Below, piece after piece: positions 53,588-62,601 of a DNA stretch of 64,000 nucleotides. The DNA lies in assembly GCA_965230185.1 (NCBI GenBank), contig OZ245995.1:1-64000 (forward strand), written 5' to 3'. Source of the stretch: Motiliproteus sp965230185 (GTDB lineage: Bacteria > Pseudomonadota > Gammaproteobacteria > Pseudomonadales > Balneatricaceae). A program made the translations under genes and the position numbers. The notes beneath the pieces were generated by a model. It ran no database searches, had not been told where the DNA came from, and worked only from the letters and a program-made list of their open reading frames with translations. How positions within the stretch are numbered: position 1 is the stretch's first letter; every line of letters begins with the position of its first letter.

Positions 53588-54166
53588 TTAGACAGAGGGT
53601 CCCGACGGGACGCTGTCCATTGTACCTGCTTGTACCTTCAGCAGCGAGGGCAGGAAAACCTCGGTGACCAGAAGGGGTTTACCACGCAGCTGAAACACTG
53701 AACGGCGGGCCCAGACCTGTCGGTTATTTTCCCTGAGCGGCAATCGGGTCGTCTCGATGGGGCCGCGTTTCATGGTCGGGTCCTTAAACAGCAGGGCGCC
53801 CAGTGGCCGGCTGCCAAGACTTTTCAGTACCCGCTGAGGGCCGTTTAGCGTCGAAGCCGGGATGATGCTGCGGGCGTAGACCCAGGGATGGCCGCGGCCA
53901 CAGAGCCTGACTTCCCGGATCAGTACCTGCTGGCGAGGATGAATATTCAGAGCCCGGGATTCGGACAGTGACGGTTTGCTCCAGCCCTGCCAGGCCACTT
54001 CGACATGGAAGTTGCGGTCGCTTGCGGCAATCAGTCGCTCGGTCAGAGAGCCTTTATCCAGCAGCCAGTGACGCCAGGATCTGGGAATATGGATGCAGGG
54101 AGGCCGGCGATAACTGCGCCAGCGAGTTGATGCTGACTGAACGGTTAATGAATGATAGTCGTGCAA
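53588..54166 (-). CDS. ubiC: Chorismate pyruvate-lyase UbiC
   Basis: UbiC makes 4-hydroxybenzoate from chorismate. The 192-residue protein shows the RHWLLDKGSLTERL segment, IREVRLCGRGHPWVYARSIIP with the active-site arginine, and PLGALLFKDPTMKRGPIE. LLVTEVFLPSLL contains the catalytic glutamate. Together with UbiA it performs the first two committed steps of ubiquinone synthesis. Divergent from the HU gene. Confidence 0.95.
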   Translation of the reverse strand: MHDYHSLTVQSASTRWRSYRRPPCIHIPRSWRHWLLDKGSLTERLIAASDRNFHVEVAWQGWSKPSLSESRALNIHPRQQVLIREVRLCGRGHPWVYARSIIPASTLNGPQRVLKSLGSRPLGALLFKDPTMKRGPIETTRLPLRENNRQVWARRSVFQLRGKPLLVTEVFLPSLLKVQAGTMDSVPSGPSV

Positions 54167-54329
54167 CAGCAGATATCCTGGATGAGTGGGTCTGGTAACG
54201 GATCAGAAACCGGGAGTCGGGATTATACCCCTAAAGCCCCGGATGGGGCGCTGAGCATGCGCTATCGTGGCCGGTTATTCAAGGACCGGGATCAAGGGGA
54301 GAGGCCGCCAGGCTGCGGAAAAATAGCTT

Positions 54330-54358
54330 TTGCCTTTCCGGCATCGGATTGCTTTAAT
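54330..54358 (+). promoter_or_regulatory. Probable sigma-70 promoter of the HU gene
   Basis: TTGCCT and TTTAAT are separated by exactly 17 bp, 40 bp before the HU ATG. Confidence 0.55.
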
Positions 54359-54397
54359 GATTGCCTTCATTCCCGGGTTTAATAACAAGGAGTTGGC

Positions 54398-54673
54398 ATG
54401 CATAAAGCTGAACTGGTCGCAAAGATTGCGGAACAGGCGGGTATCACAAAAATACAGGCGCAGGAATCTCTGAACGCGATCACCGACAATGTCACCGATG
54501 CACTGGCCAGAGGAGAGACCGTGTCGCTGGTCGGCTTTGGTACTTTCAGCTGTCGCCAGCGAGCTGCTCGTCAGGGTAAAAATCCGCAGACCGGTGCGGC
54601 CATTGAGATACCTGCCAGTCAGTCCGTCGGATTCAAACCTGGCAAGGCCCTTAAGGACGCCTGCAACGACTGA
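54398..54673 (+). CDS. hupA: HU family DNA-binding protein
   Basis: A 91-residue nucleoid protein. The N-terminus MHKAELVAKIAEQAGITKIQAQESLNAI, the GFGTFSCRQRAARQGKNPQTG arm with conserved Arg and Pro, and the PASQSVGFKPGKALKDA end are standard. The ribosome site AAGGAG lies before the ATG. Which HU paralogue it equals cannot be told, so the symbol is tentative. Confidence 0.93.
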   Translation: MHKAELVAKIAEQAGITKIQAQESLNAITDNVTDALARGETVSLVGFGTFSCRQRAARQGKNPQTGAAIEIPASQSVGFKPGKALKDACND

Positions 54674-54687
54674 TTTTCCGGCCGAAG

Positions 54688-54719
54688 TTCAGTGGCTGCA
54701 GGTTTCTGAAGCCACTGAA
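54688..54719. terminator. Hairpin after the HU gene
   Basis: Perfect 10-bp stem TTCAGTGGCT / AGCCACTGAA with a 12-base loop, 14 bp past the stop. The following bases on the plus strand are A, not T, so it is not a canonical terminator in that direction. Confidence 0.45.
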
Positions 54720-54953
54720 AAAACCGTGCCTCTTTGCAGAATACTGGCAACGGGCGCTACCGTCCTGCCTGTTTCGGCTCCTGGCCTGTCCCTCTTTTCC
54801 CTCTCGCTTATTCTGAGATCTGTCAGTTTCGCCATTCAACCAGCCAGCTGTCTATCTGGCCGCGGAGAAGGCTGTGTCAGCGAATAGCAGGTATGATTGT
54901 AAGCGGACCACTGTGGCGGGAACAGGAAAGATAGCTCGGTAGTCAGCGGTGCC

Positions 54954-55169
54954 CTATTTCAGCCCCAGCAGATCCCTGATTGCTTCACCGTAAAAGTGGC
55001 GAAAGGAGCAGTCGATGACATCGAGGTCGGGGTGGGCCTTTGCCAGACTGCTACTCATCTGCTTGGCCATGGAGTCATCGCACTGCTGAGCCTTCTGCCA
55101 GGCTTCCCAGGCGGAAGGCGCCTGTACTGCAATCAGTACGCCGAAGATCACGCCGACTACAAACTTCAC
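54954..55169 (-). CDS. Small exported or membrane-anchored protein trailing the RND operon (71 aa)
   Basis: The start is GTG 55169 with GAGGA seven bases upstream, 15 bp after the RND transporter stop. The N-terminus is hydrophobic (VVGVIFGVLIAVQAPS), a signal or anchor. The rest is a short periplasmic part with two cysteines (AQQCDDSM, VIDCSFRH) and ends LLGLK. I recognise no family. Position and spacing put it in the efflux operon. Confidence 0.65.
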   Translation of the reverse strand: MKFVVGVIFGVLIAVQAPSAWEAWQKAQQCDDSMAKQMSSSLAKAHPDLDVIDCSFRHFYGEAIRDLLGLK

Positions 55170-55184
55170 GCTCTGTCCTCATAT

Positions 55185-58100
55185 TCAGCTGTCGGTAACA
55201 GCCTGCATTCTATCAGCCTCCGCAGCGACTTTCCGATCATCCTCGCCATGATTCTGTTGTTGTGAAAGCTGGCTCAGGCCGGCGTCATCGAGAATGCAGT
55301 ACAGTGCCGGGATTACCAGCAGAACCAGCAGAGTGGTGATCAGCAGTCCGGAGACGATGCTCAGGACCAGTGGGATCAGCACCTGAGCCTGCAGGCTCTG
55401 CTCCGACAGCAGCGGTATCAGGCCGGCAATAGTGGTGGCGGTGGTGATGAATATGGCACGGAAACGCTCCCGGCTGGCCAGTACGGCGGCTTCATGGGTG
55501 CTGTAGCCCTGCTGATGGTGCCACTTTATGAACTGCACCAGCAGGATCGAATTGTTGACCACAATTCCGGCCAGCGAGACAAAGCCAATAATACCCGGCA
55601 TGGTGAGGTCGAAGCCCATCAGCAGATGCCCCCAGAGCACCCCGATCAGCGACAGCGGGATCGCCAGCATGACAATAAAGGGCTCCAGATAACTGCGGAA
55701 CTGGAAGCTGAGAATGATGTAGACCGCCAGCAAACCCAGTGCAAAGCCCTTGACTACCGAAGCGCCGGTCTCCTGGCCGGAGGAGGCTTCGCCCTCCAGC
55801 GAGACCTGTAGTTGTGGATAAGTCTGCAGCAGCTGTGGCAGAAAATCGCTTCGGGTCTGCCGGAGTATCTCGTTGGTGTTGGTCAGAGTGCTGTCCACGT
55901 CACCATAGAGGGTCAGCGTCCGCAGGCCGTCGATACGGTTGATACGAGCGGTCCCGCGACCGGTTTCCAGTTCCGCTACCGTCGCCAGCGGGATCTGCTC
56001 ACCACCGGGCAGTACGATCGGGAAGTTGGCAAAACGGGGTAGCAGGCTGCGGTCCAGTTCTGACAGCATCACCTCCAGTTCCAGGGTTTCGGTGCCCTGC
56101 TGGATTTCGTCGGCCGTGCTGCCATGAAAGGCGGCCCGCAGCTGCGAGGCGATCAGCAGGGCATCGACGCCGTACGTGTCGGCGCCGGGACGAAGGCTGA
56201 CCCGGATCTCTTCCTTACCGGGACGAAGGTCGTCGATCAGATCGTTTACCCCCTGGTAGCGTCGTAACCAGTTCTGCAGCTGCCAGGAGGCCTGGCTCAG
56301 TACCTTAAGATCCGGGTGCTGCAGGCGGATTTCGATGGCTCGGCCGGCCGGGCCGACAACCGGTTGCTTGAAGCTGATGGCGATGACCCCCGGCGGATTG
56401 CCAACCCGCTGGCGCCAGCGATCGATAAAGTCGTCGATATCGGTGGTGCGCACTTCAGAGCTGAGAATATCCAGCATTACCGTGGCGACATGGGGACCGG
56501 ATTCGAAGGCATCGGCATTCTGGTTGTACTGGACGGTAATGTGTTCAACCAGATCACGTCCTTCCGGCTGTTGCTCGCTGAGTTCTTCATTAAGCCTGCG
56601 GGCCTCCGATACCAGCTGCTCCACCAGTTGCTCGGTACGGGACAGCGGTGTTCCCTGAGGCAGCAGCAGACGGGCTTCCGCCTGGTTGCCATCCAGATCC
56701 GGGAAGGCCGCGAACTTCAGCAACCCGGAAACCGGCAGGGCGACGGAGGCCATCAGCAGGCCGATAACCAGCCCGGAAAACAGATAACGCCAGCGCACCA
56801 CCCATTCCACCAGGGCTACCAGTTGCTGGTTACGAAACTGCTCGAACCGCTGCTGGAAACGGTATTTAAAGCCGGTGCCGGATGGCTGTCCGTCAGGATC
56901 GGGACCGGAGCGGTTGAGGGAGTGCACCAGATGGCCCGGTAGAATCAGAAAGGCTTCGATCAGGCTGACCGACAGGGTGATGATAAGCACGATGGGAACG
57001 TACTTAAGCACTTTGCCGATATCACCCTCCAGAAAGGCCAGACCGCCAAACACACAGACGGTGGTCAGAAACGAGGAGAAGACGCCGTTGCCCACCCGCC
57101 TGACGCCGGCGACGGCTCCTTCAAGCAGCGACCGGCCCCGGCGGACATGGGCGGCGATACTCTCGGCGATCACGATGGCATCGTCCATCAGGATGCCGAT
57201 TGCCATCAGCAGCGCTACCATCGACATCATATTGAGACTGATATCGAACAGTCCCATCACGAACAGGGTACCGAGGAAGGAGACAGGCAGGCCCATCGCT
57301 ACCCAGAAGGCGTAGCGGAAGGAGAAGAACAGCCACATGGTCAGCGCCACCAGCACCAGTCCCTGCCAGCCATTGGTGAGCAGCATGTTGAGACGGTCGC
57401 TGATCAGGGTGGTGTTGTCCCGGGTCAGGGTCAGACTGACGCCGGCAGGCTTGCGATGCTGTTCTGTGGCAATAAAGCCGTCAACCTGCGCTTTAACATC
57501 CAGCGCATCATCGGCCTTACTCTTGCTGATTTTAATAATCGCTGCGATCCTGCCATCGAACAGTATCTTCTCTTCATCCTTCTCGAAGCGATCCTCGATA
57601 CGGGCGATATCGCCAAGCCGGATAACGGCTCCCTCGGGACTGGAGGCGACCACCAGTCGGGCCAGTTCCTGCGGGGTGCTGCGGCGGTTATCGAACCGGA
57701 TCAGCAGAGTGCTGTTGAGGGTCTCGATTTCACCGGCCGGCAGGCGGATATTCTGACGACTGATCTGATCGGCGATATCGGCCATGCTGAGGTTGTACTG
57801 GCGCAGCAGCGGCAGTGACAGCTCGATACGCAGCTGATGATCCGAAAAACCCTCGATCTCCACCAATGCCACGCCCGGCAGTTGTTTCAGCCGCCGTTTC
57901 AGGTCTTCGGCATAGACTTTAAGGTGGGGTTGCGACGTATCGGCGGTGACCGCGATGCTGATCACCTGATCAAAACGATTTTTTTCGCTGACCACCGGCT
58001 GCTCCGCTTCATCAGGAAAATCGTCGATGGCGTCGACTGCCGTCTTGATATCATTGATAAAGCGACCGATATCCCCCTCTTCGCTCATCTCCGCGGTCAG

Positions 58101-58364
58101 TCGCGCCAGTCCCTCCCGGGATTCACAACGGGTCTCCGTCAACGCGCTGGTGCCCTCGGTGGCATCCTCCAGCCGCTGGCAGACCGCCTCTTCAACATCT
58201 TCGGGAGCGGCACCGGGCCAGGCGACGCTTACTTCAATTTCGGAGCTGGCAAAGTCCGGGAAGGTCTCGCGCTTGATATCCGGCAGGCGGGACAGACCGA
58301 GAACCAGAAACAGCAGCATCAGCAGGTTGGCAGCGGTCGGATGGCCGGCAAAGAATCGCAGCAT
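55185..58364 (-). CDS. RND efflux transporter, inner-membrane pump (AcrB/HAE superfamily)
   Basis: The 1,059-residue pump has twelve predicted membrane segments and two large periplasmic loops. The N-terminal helix (HPTAANLLMLLFLVLGLSRLPDI) begins it, and KRETFPDFASSEIEVSVAWPGA is typical. The proton-relay Asp pair is in GILMDDAIVIAESIAAHVRRG. It belongs to the divergent AcrB branch common in marine gammaproteobacteria and lacks the standard AcrB length and substrate pocket signature. Substrates are unknown. Its ATG lies 1 bp after the stop of the adaptor gene. Confidence 0.93.
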   Translation of the reverse strand: MLRFFAGHPTAANLLMLLFLVLGLSRLPDIKRETFPDFASSEIEVSVAWPGAAPEDVEEAVCQRLEDATEGTSALTETRCESREGLARLTAEMSEEGDIGRFINDIKTAVDAIDDFPDEAEQPVVSEKNRFDQVISIAVTADTSQPHLKVYAEDLKRRLKQLPGVALVEIEGFSDHQLRIELSLPLLRQYNLSMADIADQISRQNIRLPAGEIETLNSTLLIRFDNRRSTPQELARLVVASSPEGAVIRLGDIARIEDRFEKDEEKILFDGRIAAIIKISKSKADDALDVKAQVDGFIATEQHRKPAGVSLTLTRDNTTLISDRLNMLLTNGWQGLVLVALTMWLFFSFRYAFWVAMGLPVSFLGTLFVMGLFDISLNMMSMVALLMAIGILMDDAIVIAESIAAHVRRGRSLLEGAVAGVRRVGNGVFSSFLTTVCVFGGLAFLEGDIGKVLKYVPIVLIITLSVSLIEAFLILPGHLVHSLNRSGPDPDGQPSGTGFKYRFQQRFEQFRNQQLVALVEWVVRWRYLFSGLVIGLLMASVALPVSGLLKFAAFPDLDGNQAEARLLLPQGTPLSRTEQLVEQLVSEARRLNEELSEQQPEGRDLVEHITVQYNQNADAFESGPHVATVMLDILSSEVRTTDIDDFIDRWRQRVGNPPGVIAISFKQPVVGPAGRAIEIRLQHPDLKVLSQASWQLQNWLRRYQGVNDLIDDLRPGKEEIRVSLRPGADTYGVDALLIASQLRAAFHGSTADEIQQGTETLELEVMLSELDRSLLPRFANFPIVLPGGEQIPLATVAELETGRGTARINRIDGLRTLTLYGDVDSTLTNTNEILRQTRSDFLPQLLQTYPQLQVSLEGEASSGQETGASVVKGFALGLLAVYIILSFQFRSYLEPFIVMLAIPLSLIGVLWGHLLMGFDLTMPGIIGFVSLAGIVVNNSILLVQFIKWHHQQGYSTHEAAVLASRERFRAIFITTATTIAGLIPLLSEQSLQAQVLIPLVLSIVSGLLITTLLVLLVIPALYCILDDAGLSQLSQQQNHGEDDRKVAAEADRMQAVTDS

Positions 58365-58365
58365 C

Positions 58366-59703
58366 TCAGTTGCCTCCGCTGTTCACCGATGAATCGGTAT
58401 CACTGTTGACGGGAGCCAGCAGGATGCCTTCCACCATCGGAACCAGGTCGTTGAGAACGATCTGATCACCAGGCTTAAGCTCGCTTTCTACCGCGCTCCA
58501 GCGGCCGTCGGTAAAGAGCACATCAACGTCTTTCAGCCGCAGCCGTTGCCTGTCATCGACCAGATAGACCTGGTCGCCATGAATCGCCCGACTCGGTACC
58601 GCAATGACCTCGACAGGCCGGCCACGGCCGTGGATTTCAACGAACATCCCGTCCACCAGGGGGCTCTGTTCCCTGGGCCGGAAGCGGCTCAGATCCTGCT
58701 CGACCTCGACAATTACGCCAACCGTGCCGGTGCCCTGATCGACACTGCCGCTGATACGGGTAAAGGTTGCCGGCCAGCGAAGTGCCCGGCCGGTTATGTT
58801 GAGCAGCACCTCGCTCTCGGGCAGCAGCTGTCGTGGTTCGACATTGCTGATATCGATAACCACATCCCGGTCCAGGCTGGAAACCAGCCGGCGGATATCA
58901 TGTATGCCGACTCTGGATTCGACCTCCATCGCTTCGATGCCATGAACCTTCAGTAATACCTGCTGTTTGCTTACCAGCTGGTCCAGCTCGATGACCACTT
59001 CGACGATACGACCGGAGAAGGGCAGACGGATTTCCGTTTCGGCCAGCTCCCGCTCTGCTTCCCGGACTCGTGCCTGCTGAACCTGAAGTCTGGCCCGCCG
59101 GACTTCCCGGTCCAGTGGAATGACCCGCAGCCGGTTCTCCAGTTCCTGCACCTTCTGGCGTTGGCTGAGCAGGTTGCGCCGTTCCTGATCGTAGCTGGAG
59201 CCGGCCAGCAGTTTTTTCTTCAGCAGCGCCTGCTTGCGGGCGACCTCTTCCTCCGCCAGCTGCAACTGACCTCGCTCTATTTCCAGTGACAGCTTGGTGT
59301 TGCTGCGTTCGACGTCGAGGCTGGCGAGCTCTGAGTGTGCCGATTCCAGGTCGGCTCTGGCTTCGGCCAGCTGCAGTTCATAGCGAAGCGGGTCGATACG
59401 AGCCAGCAGGGTGTCAGCCTCCAGATATTTCCCTTTTTCCAGTTCGGGGTTCTTATAGATCAGCTTACCCTCTACCTCCGCGACCGCCTGCCAGCTGCGC
59501 CTGGGGCGGGCGTGGCCGTAGGCAATCAGCTCAGGTGCCAGCTCCTTTCGCACGACCCGGTAAACCTCTACCGGGGTCGCGCGTTCCACCAGCGGCTCCA
59601 GTGGCAGGGGCTGGCGGTTGCGGACAGCCACTACCAGAATGGCAAGGCCGGCCAGCAGCGGCAGGATGATCAGCCAGCGTCGTTTGTCGGCGGACTTAGT
59701 CAT
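58366..59703 (-). CDS. RND efflux periplasmic adaptor (membrane fusion protein)
   Basis: The start at ATG 59703 overlaps the end of the TetR gene by 8 bp, so translation is coupled. An open frame continues further upstream but is not needed. The 445-residue protein has a signal/anchor (LIILPLLAGLAILVVAV), a lipoyl half-motif (AVAEVEGKLIYKNPELEKGKYLEADTLLARID), and a long alpha-helical hairpin. That is followed by ELAETEIRLPFSGRIVEVVIELDQLVSKQQVLLKV, beta-barrel and membrane-proximal domains. It links the RND pump to an outer-membrane channel that is not in this operon. Confidence 0.92.
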   Translation of the reverse strand: MTKSADKRRWLIILPLLAGLAILVVAVRNRQPLPLEPLVERATPVEVYRVVRKELAPELIAYGHARPRRSWQAVAEVEGKLIYKNPELEKGKYLEADTLLARIDPLRYELQLAEARADLESAHSELASLDVERSNTKLSLEIERGQLQLAEEEVARKQALLKKKLLAGSSYDQERRNLLSQRQKVQELENRLRVIPLDREVRRARLQVQQARVREAERELAETEIRLPFSGRIVEVVIELDQLVSKQQVLLKVHGIEAMEVESRVGIHDIRRLVSSLDRDVVIDISNVEPRQLLPESEVLLNITGRALRWPATFTRISGSVDQGTGTVGVIVEVEQDLSRFRPREQSPLVDGMFVEIHGRGRPVEVIAVPSRAIHGDQVYLVDDRQRLRLKDVDVLFTDGRWSAVESELKPGDQIVLNDLVPMVEGILLAPVNSDTDSSVNSGGN

Positions 59704-60382
59704 GACGGGATTCTCTGTGATTGCTGGTGATAACCGGTTCGTCCGATCCGGTCGGTTGGCAGGCTCTGGCCAGCAGCTGGCTGTTATGAGCGGCAAGGCG
59801 CAGATAGAACTCCAGGTCGGGGGTGGTACCGGCCTGCTCCTGCAGCATGGGACGGGCGATCATCGGCATGACCATCAGGCTGAAAACGCTGAGACGGAGC
59901 AGCTCCGGATCATAGTCTGCGTCGATTTTTCCCTGAGTCTGGAGTTCGGAGATGGTGCGGGCGAACAGTTTCTGACCAGGTCTGACCACGCTGCTGATAA
60001 TAAAATCGCGACTGGGCCCCTGTTTCAGGCTCAGAGTCTTCATCATCAGAATCGGAAATTCCGGATTCGGCACCATGGTCCGGTAGTAAGCGGCGAAGAA
60101 GTCGTTGAGACTTTCCGGGAGATCACCCTTTTGCAGCCGGTTCAGGGCATCTAACACCGGCCTGACCTGGTCCCGGATCATCTGCTGGTACAGCCCCTCC
60201 TTACTGCTGAAATAGTAACGGATCATAGCGATGGTGGTGTCGGCTTCCCGGGCGATACGGCGAGTAGAGACCCGATGGTATTCGTCCTCCAGAAAACACT
60301 TTCTGGCGGCGGCAAGCAGCCGTTCCCGAACCGAGTCTGTTTCCGTATCGGAGGTGGTCGGACGGCCGCTGTTATCAGCCAT
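59696..60382 (-). CDS. TetR family transcriptional repressor of the efflux operon
   Basis: The N-terminal HTH is clear: RERLLAAARKCFLEDEYHRVSTRRIAREADTTIAMIRYYFSSKEGLYQQM. The C-terminal ligand domain (about 85-210) is not diagnostic. 228 residues. A perfect palindrome 10-47 bp before the ATG is the probable operator, so the gene would repress itself together with the adaptor and pump genes. Confidence 0.92.
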   Translation of the reverse strand: MADNSGRPTTSDTETDSVRERLLAAARKCFLEDEYHRVSTRRIAREADTTIAMIRYYFSSKEGLYQQMIRDQVRPVLDALNRLQKGDLPESLNDFFAAYYRTMVPNPEFPILMMKTLSLKQGPSRDFIISSVVRPGQKLFARTISELQTQGKIDADYDPELLRLSVFSLMVMPMIARPMLQEQAGTTPDLEFYLRLAAHNSQLLARACQPTGSDEPVITSNHRESRHD

Positions 60383-60391
60383 AGGGGAACT

Positions 60392-60429
60392 CCGCTAAGG
60401 TATTAATCGATTGATTAATACCTTAGCGG
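60392..60429. promoter_or_regulatory. TetR operator: perfect 17+17 bp palindrome
   Basis: Left arm CCGCTAAGGTATTAATC at 60392-60408, four-base centre GATT, right arm its exact complement at 60413-60429. It lies just before the TetR gene. The TTAATC-GATT-GATTAA core is in the usual size range for a TetR dimer, and the long arms may hold two overlapping sites. Confidence 0.8.
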
Positions 60430-60503
60430 GTGGGGCCGTGCAGGCAAGAAAAATAATTGATCAGATCTGCGAATTTGAATAACAGGTGGCAGTCTGGTGA
60501 TGC

Positions 60504-61151
60504 TCAGCCTGTAGTCTGATCAGCGCTCTGGGGTTCGATGTCGGCGAGTAGCCAGCTGTCCAGCCGCTGACGAAGCTGGTCCACGCCGGTTCGTTTCAGG
60601 GCAGAGAAGGTCTGTACCGTCACCAGATCGCCCATTTCGTTTTCCAGCTGTTTGCGCAGTTGCAGTAAGGTGCTCTGGGCCGGTCCGCGTTTCAGCTTGT
60701 CAGCCTTGGTGAGAAGAATATGCAGTGGCATCTGTGAGGATCGGCACCATTCGGTCATCATCCGATCGAATTCCTTCATCGGATGGCGGATATCTACCAG
60801 CAGCACCAGTCCCTTCAGACAGTTTCGTTTCTGCAGGTAGCTGTCCAGGTGTTTCTGCCAGTGTTGTTTCATCGCTACCGGGACTTTAGCGTAGCCGTAA
60901 CCCGGCAGGTCAACCAGCCGGGTATTTTCGACATTGAGGTCGAAAAAGTTAATCAGCTGTGTTCTTCCCGGTGTTTTTGAGGTTCTGGCCAGCTTGGAAT
61001 TTCCGGTCAGAGTGTTAATAGCACTGGACTTACCGGCGTTGGAGCGGCCAGCGAAGGCAACCTCGGCGCCGCTGTCCGGTGGACACTGGTCGAACTTGCT
61101 GGCACTGACAAGATAACGGGCACTGTTGTACTGAATTTCGATGGAGGACAT
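60504..61151 (-). CDS. engB: Ribosome biogenesis GTP-binding protein EngB/YsxC
   Basis: A TRAFAC-class GTPase needed for 50S assembly. Motifs: G1 GRSNAGKSSAIN, G2 TPGRTQLINF, G3 DLPGYGYAKV, G4 LLTKADKL. The C-terminal SALKRTGVDQLRQRLDSWL matches. 215 residues. Divergent from the cytochrome c4 gene, as in Pseudomonas. Confidence 0.97.
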   Translation of the reverse strand: MSSIEIQYNSARYLVSASKFDQCPPDSGAEVAFAGRSNAGKSSAINTLTGNSKLARTSKTPGRTQLINFFDLNVENTRLVDLPGYGYAKVPVAMKQHWQKHLDSYLQKRNCLKGLVLLVDIRHPMKEFDRMMTEWCRSSQMPLHILLTKADKLKRGPAQSTLLQLRKQLENEMGDLVTVQTFSALKRTGVDQLRQRLDSWLLADIEPQSADQTTG

Positions 61152-61209
61152 AGATTTCGGCTTAATTTGTGCGGTGCGGGAGCGGCTGCGTTCCCGTTTG
61201 GCAGGAGTT

Positions 61210-61220
61210 TGGTATATAAT
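61210..61220 (+). promoter_or_regulatory. Probable extended -10 promoter of the cytochrome c4 gene
   Basis: TGGTATATAAT contains a TGn-TATATA extended -10 overlapping TATAAT, with no good -35. The leader to the cytochrome ATG would be about 150 bases, longer than usual. Confidence 0.45.
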
Positions 61221-61377
61221 GCCGGAAATTTTGCCCTGGGGGTAGTGCAGCGGCGCCGGAAAACGGCGGCAGGCGGGTGCTCAGGTCAGCCAGAAAATGG
61301 CCGGATAACAAAGAACTGCGCTGGGGTGACTCAGCATTCAGACTTAAATTTAGAACTTCAGAGTTGGATTAATTTCA

Positions 61378-61983
61378 ATGAACAAATTACTGATTAGCCT
61401 GCTGGTTTCTTTAGGTATTTCCGGATTCGCTTATGCTGAGGGTGATGCAGCTGCCGGCCAGGCGAAAGCCGCTGCCTGTGTGGCCTGTCACGGTGCTGAC
61501 GGCAACAGCCCTGCGCCGACTTTCCCGAAGCTGGCCGGTCAGAGTCCCAGCTACATCGTGAAGCAGCTGAAAGAGATGAAGAACGGCGTTCGCCCCAGCC
61601 CGATGATGCTGGCTTTCGCAAATATGTTCACCACCGATGAAGAACGTCTGAACGTTGGTGCCTATTTTGCGTCTCAGACCGTCAAGCCTGGTGTTGCTGA
61701 TCCTGCGCTGGCTGAAGCCGGAAAAGAGATCTACACCGCCGGTATCGCCAGTAAAGGTGTTGCCGCCTGTGTCGCCTGTCACGGCGTCAGCGGTGAAGGT
61801 AACGATCTGGCTGTGTTCCCGCAACTGAGCAGTCAGCATGCCGCTTACACCGAGTCTCAGCTGAAGGCCTTCCGTGACGGCACCCGTGCCAACGATCCTT
61901 CCCGCATGATGCGTGATATCGCCGCCAAGCTCAGCGATGCTGAAATCAAGGCCGTGTCCAGCTACATTCAGGGTCTGAAATAA
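61378..61983 (+). CDS. cc4: Dihaem cytochrome c4
   Basis: A periplasmic electron carrier with two haem c groups. The signal peptide ends AYAEG (about residue 20). Two similar domains each carry CxxCH: ACVACHGADGNSP and ACVACHGVSGEG, with distal Met ligands in PSPMMLAFA and PSRMMRDIA. 201 residues is the family length. The start is ATG 61378 after TTGGATTAATTTCA. It likely feeds cbb3-type or other terminal oxidases. Confidence 0.95.
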   Translation: MNKLLISLLVSLGISGFAYAEGDAAAGQAKAAACVACHGADGNSPAPTFPKLAGQSPSYIVKQLKEMKNGVRPSPMMLAFANMFTTDEERLNVGAYFASQTVKPGVADPALAEAGKEIYTAGIASKGVAACVACHGVSGEGNDLAVFPQLSSQHAAYTESQLKAFRDGTRANDPSRMMRDIAAKLSDAEIKAVSSYIQGLK

Positions 61984-62011
61984 GTTATCTGGTGGTTCAG
62001 CCACTGATCTG

Positions 62012-62040
62012 AAAAAGGCAGCCTCGGCTGCTTTTTTTTT
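62012..62040. terminator. Terminator between convergent cytochrome c4 and marR
   Basis: GCAGCC / GGCTGC stem extended by A-tract/T-tract pairs, two-base loop, followed by nine Ts; about 30 bp past the cytochrome stop. The A/T arms allow bidirectional use. Confidence 0.88.
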
Positions 62041-62119
62041 GTGCTTCGAGTTTTGTATTTCGAGTGCTGTCCGGCCTTCAGGCAGTATCGGTTTTTCTCT
62101 TCTGGCGGTCGTTATCCGG

Positions 62120-62572
62120 TTACTGATGCCAGCTGTCCAGCAGCCGGTCGAGTTGTTTCTCCAGCTGATTGAGCTCTGTGGTACTGATATCGCTCAGCAG
62201 CTGTTTTTCCAGGGTCTGCAGGCTCCGGAGCAGACTCTCCGTCACATAGCTTCCCAGGTCGGTCAGCAGAACTCGCCTGACCCGACCGTCATCAGCGGAA
62301 TCCGTCCGGCTTACCAGTCCGGCCCCGGTCAGTCGATTGAGCACCGGAGTCATTCCCCCGGAGCTGAACAGCAGCTCTGCACATAGCTGTCCTGGGCTGA
62401 GACTGTGCTCCGGGCCGGCATTCCTCAGGGCAACAAGCACATCGAAGTCTGATCGCTGTAGTCCATGTATACCGATCGCTTTCGCCAGCCGGGCATTCAG
62501 CAGTCGTTGTACGCGGCTGAGACGGCCGGCAAGTGCCGAAAGACGGCCGTGCTCATGCTTTGCTTTATTCAT
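62120..62572 (-). CDS. MarR family transcriptional regulator
   Basis: A 150-residue winged-helix dimeric regulator. Features: LARLAGIHGLQ-like helix (ARLAKAIGIHGLQRSDFDVLVALRN), the HTH (LSPGQLCAELLFSSGGMTPVLNRLTGAGLV) and wing (RTDSADDGRVRRVLLTDLG). The C-terminal helix ends LDRLLDSWHQ. The target is unknown; the divergent thioesterase and aldolase genes are candidates. A CTTTATATAAAG palindrome lies 17 bp before the start. Confidence 0.9.
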   Translation of the reverse strand: MNKAKHEHGRLSALAGRLSRVQRLLNARLAKAIGIHGLQRSDFDVLVALRNAGPEHSLSPGQLCAELLFSSGGMTPVLNRLTGAGLVSRTDSADDGRVRRVLLTDLGSYVTESLLRSLQTLEKQLLSDISTTELNQLEKQLDRLLDSWHQ

Positions 62573-62589
62573 AAGCTCTTCAAATATAT

Positions 62590-62601
62590 CTTTATATAAA
62601 G
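62590..62601. promoter_or_regulatory. Probable MarR operator palindrome
   Basis: The perfect 12-bp palindrome CTTTATATAAAG lies 17 bp before the marR ATG, where autorepression is common. Such AT-rich palindromes are also found by chance. Confidence 0.4.
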
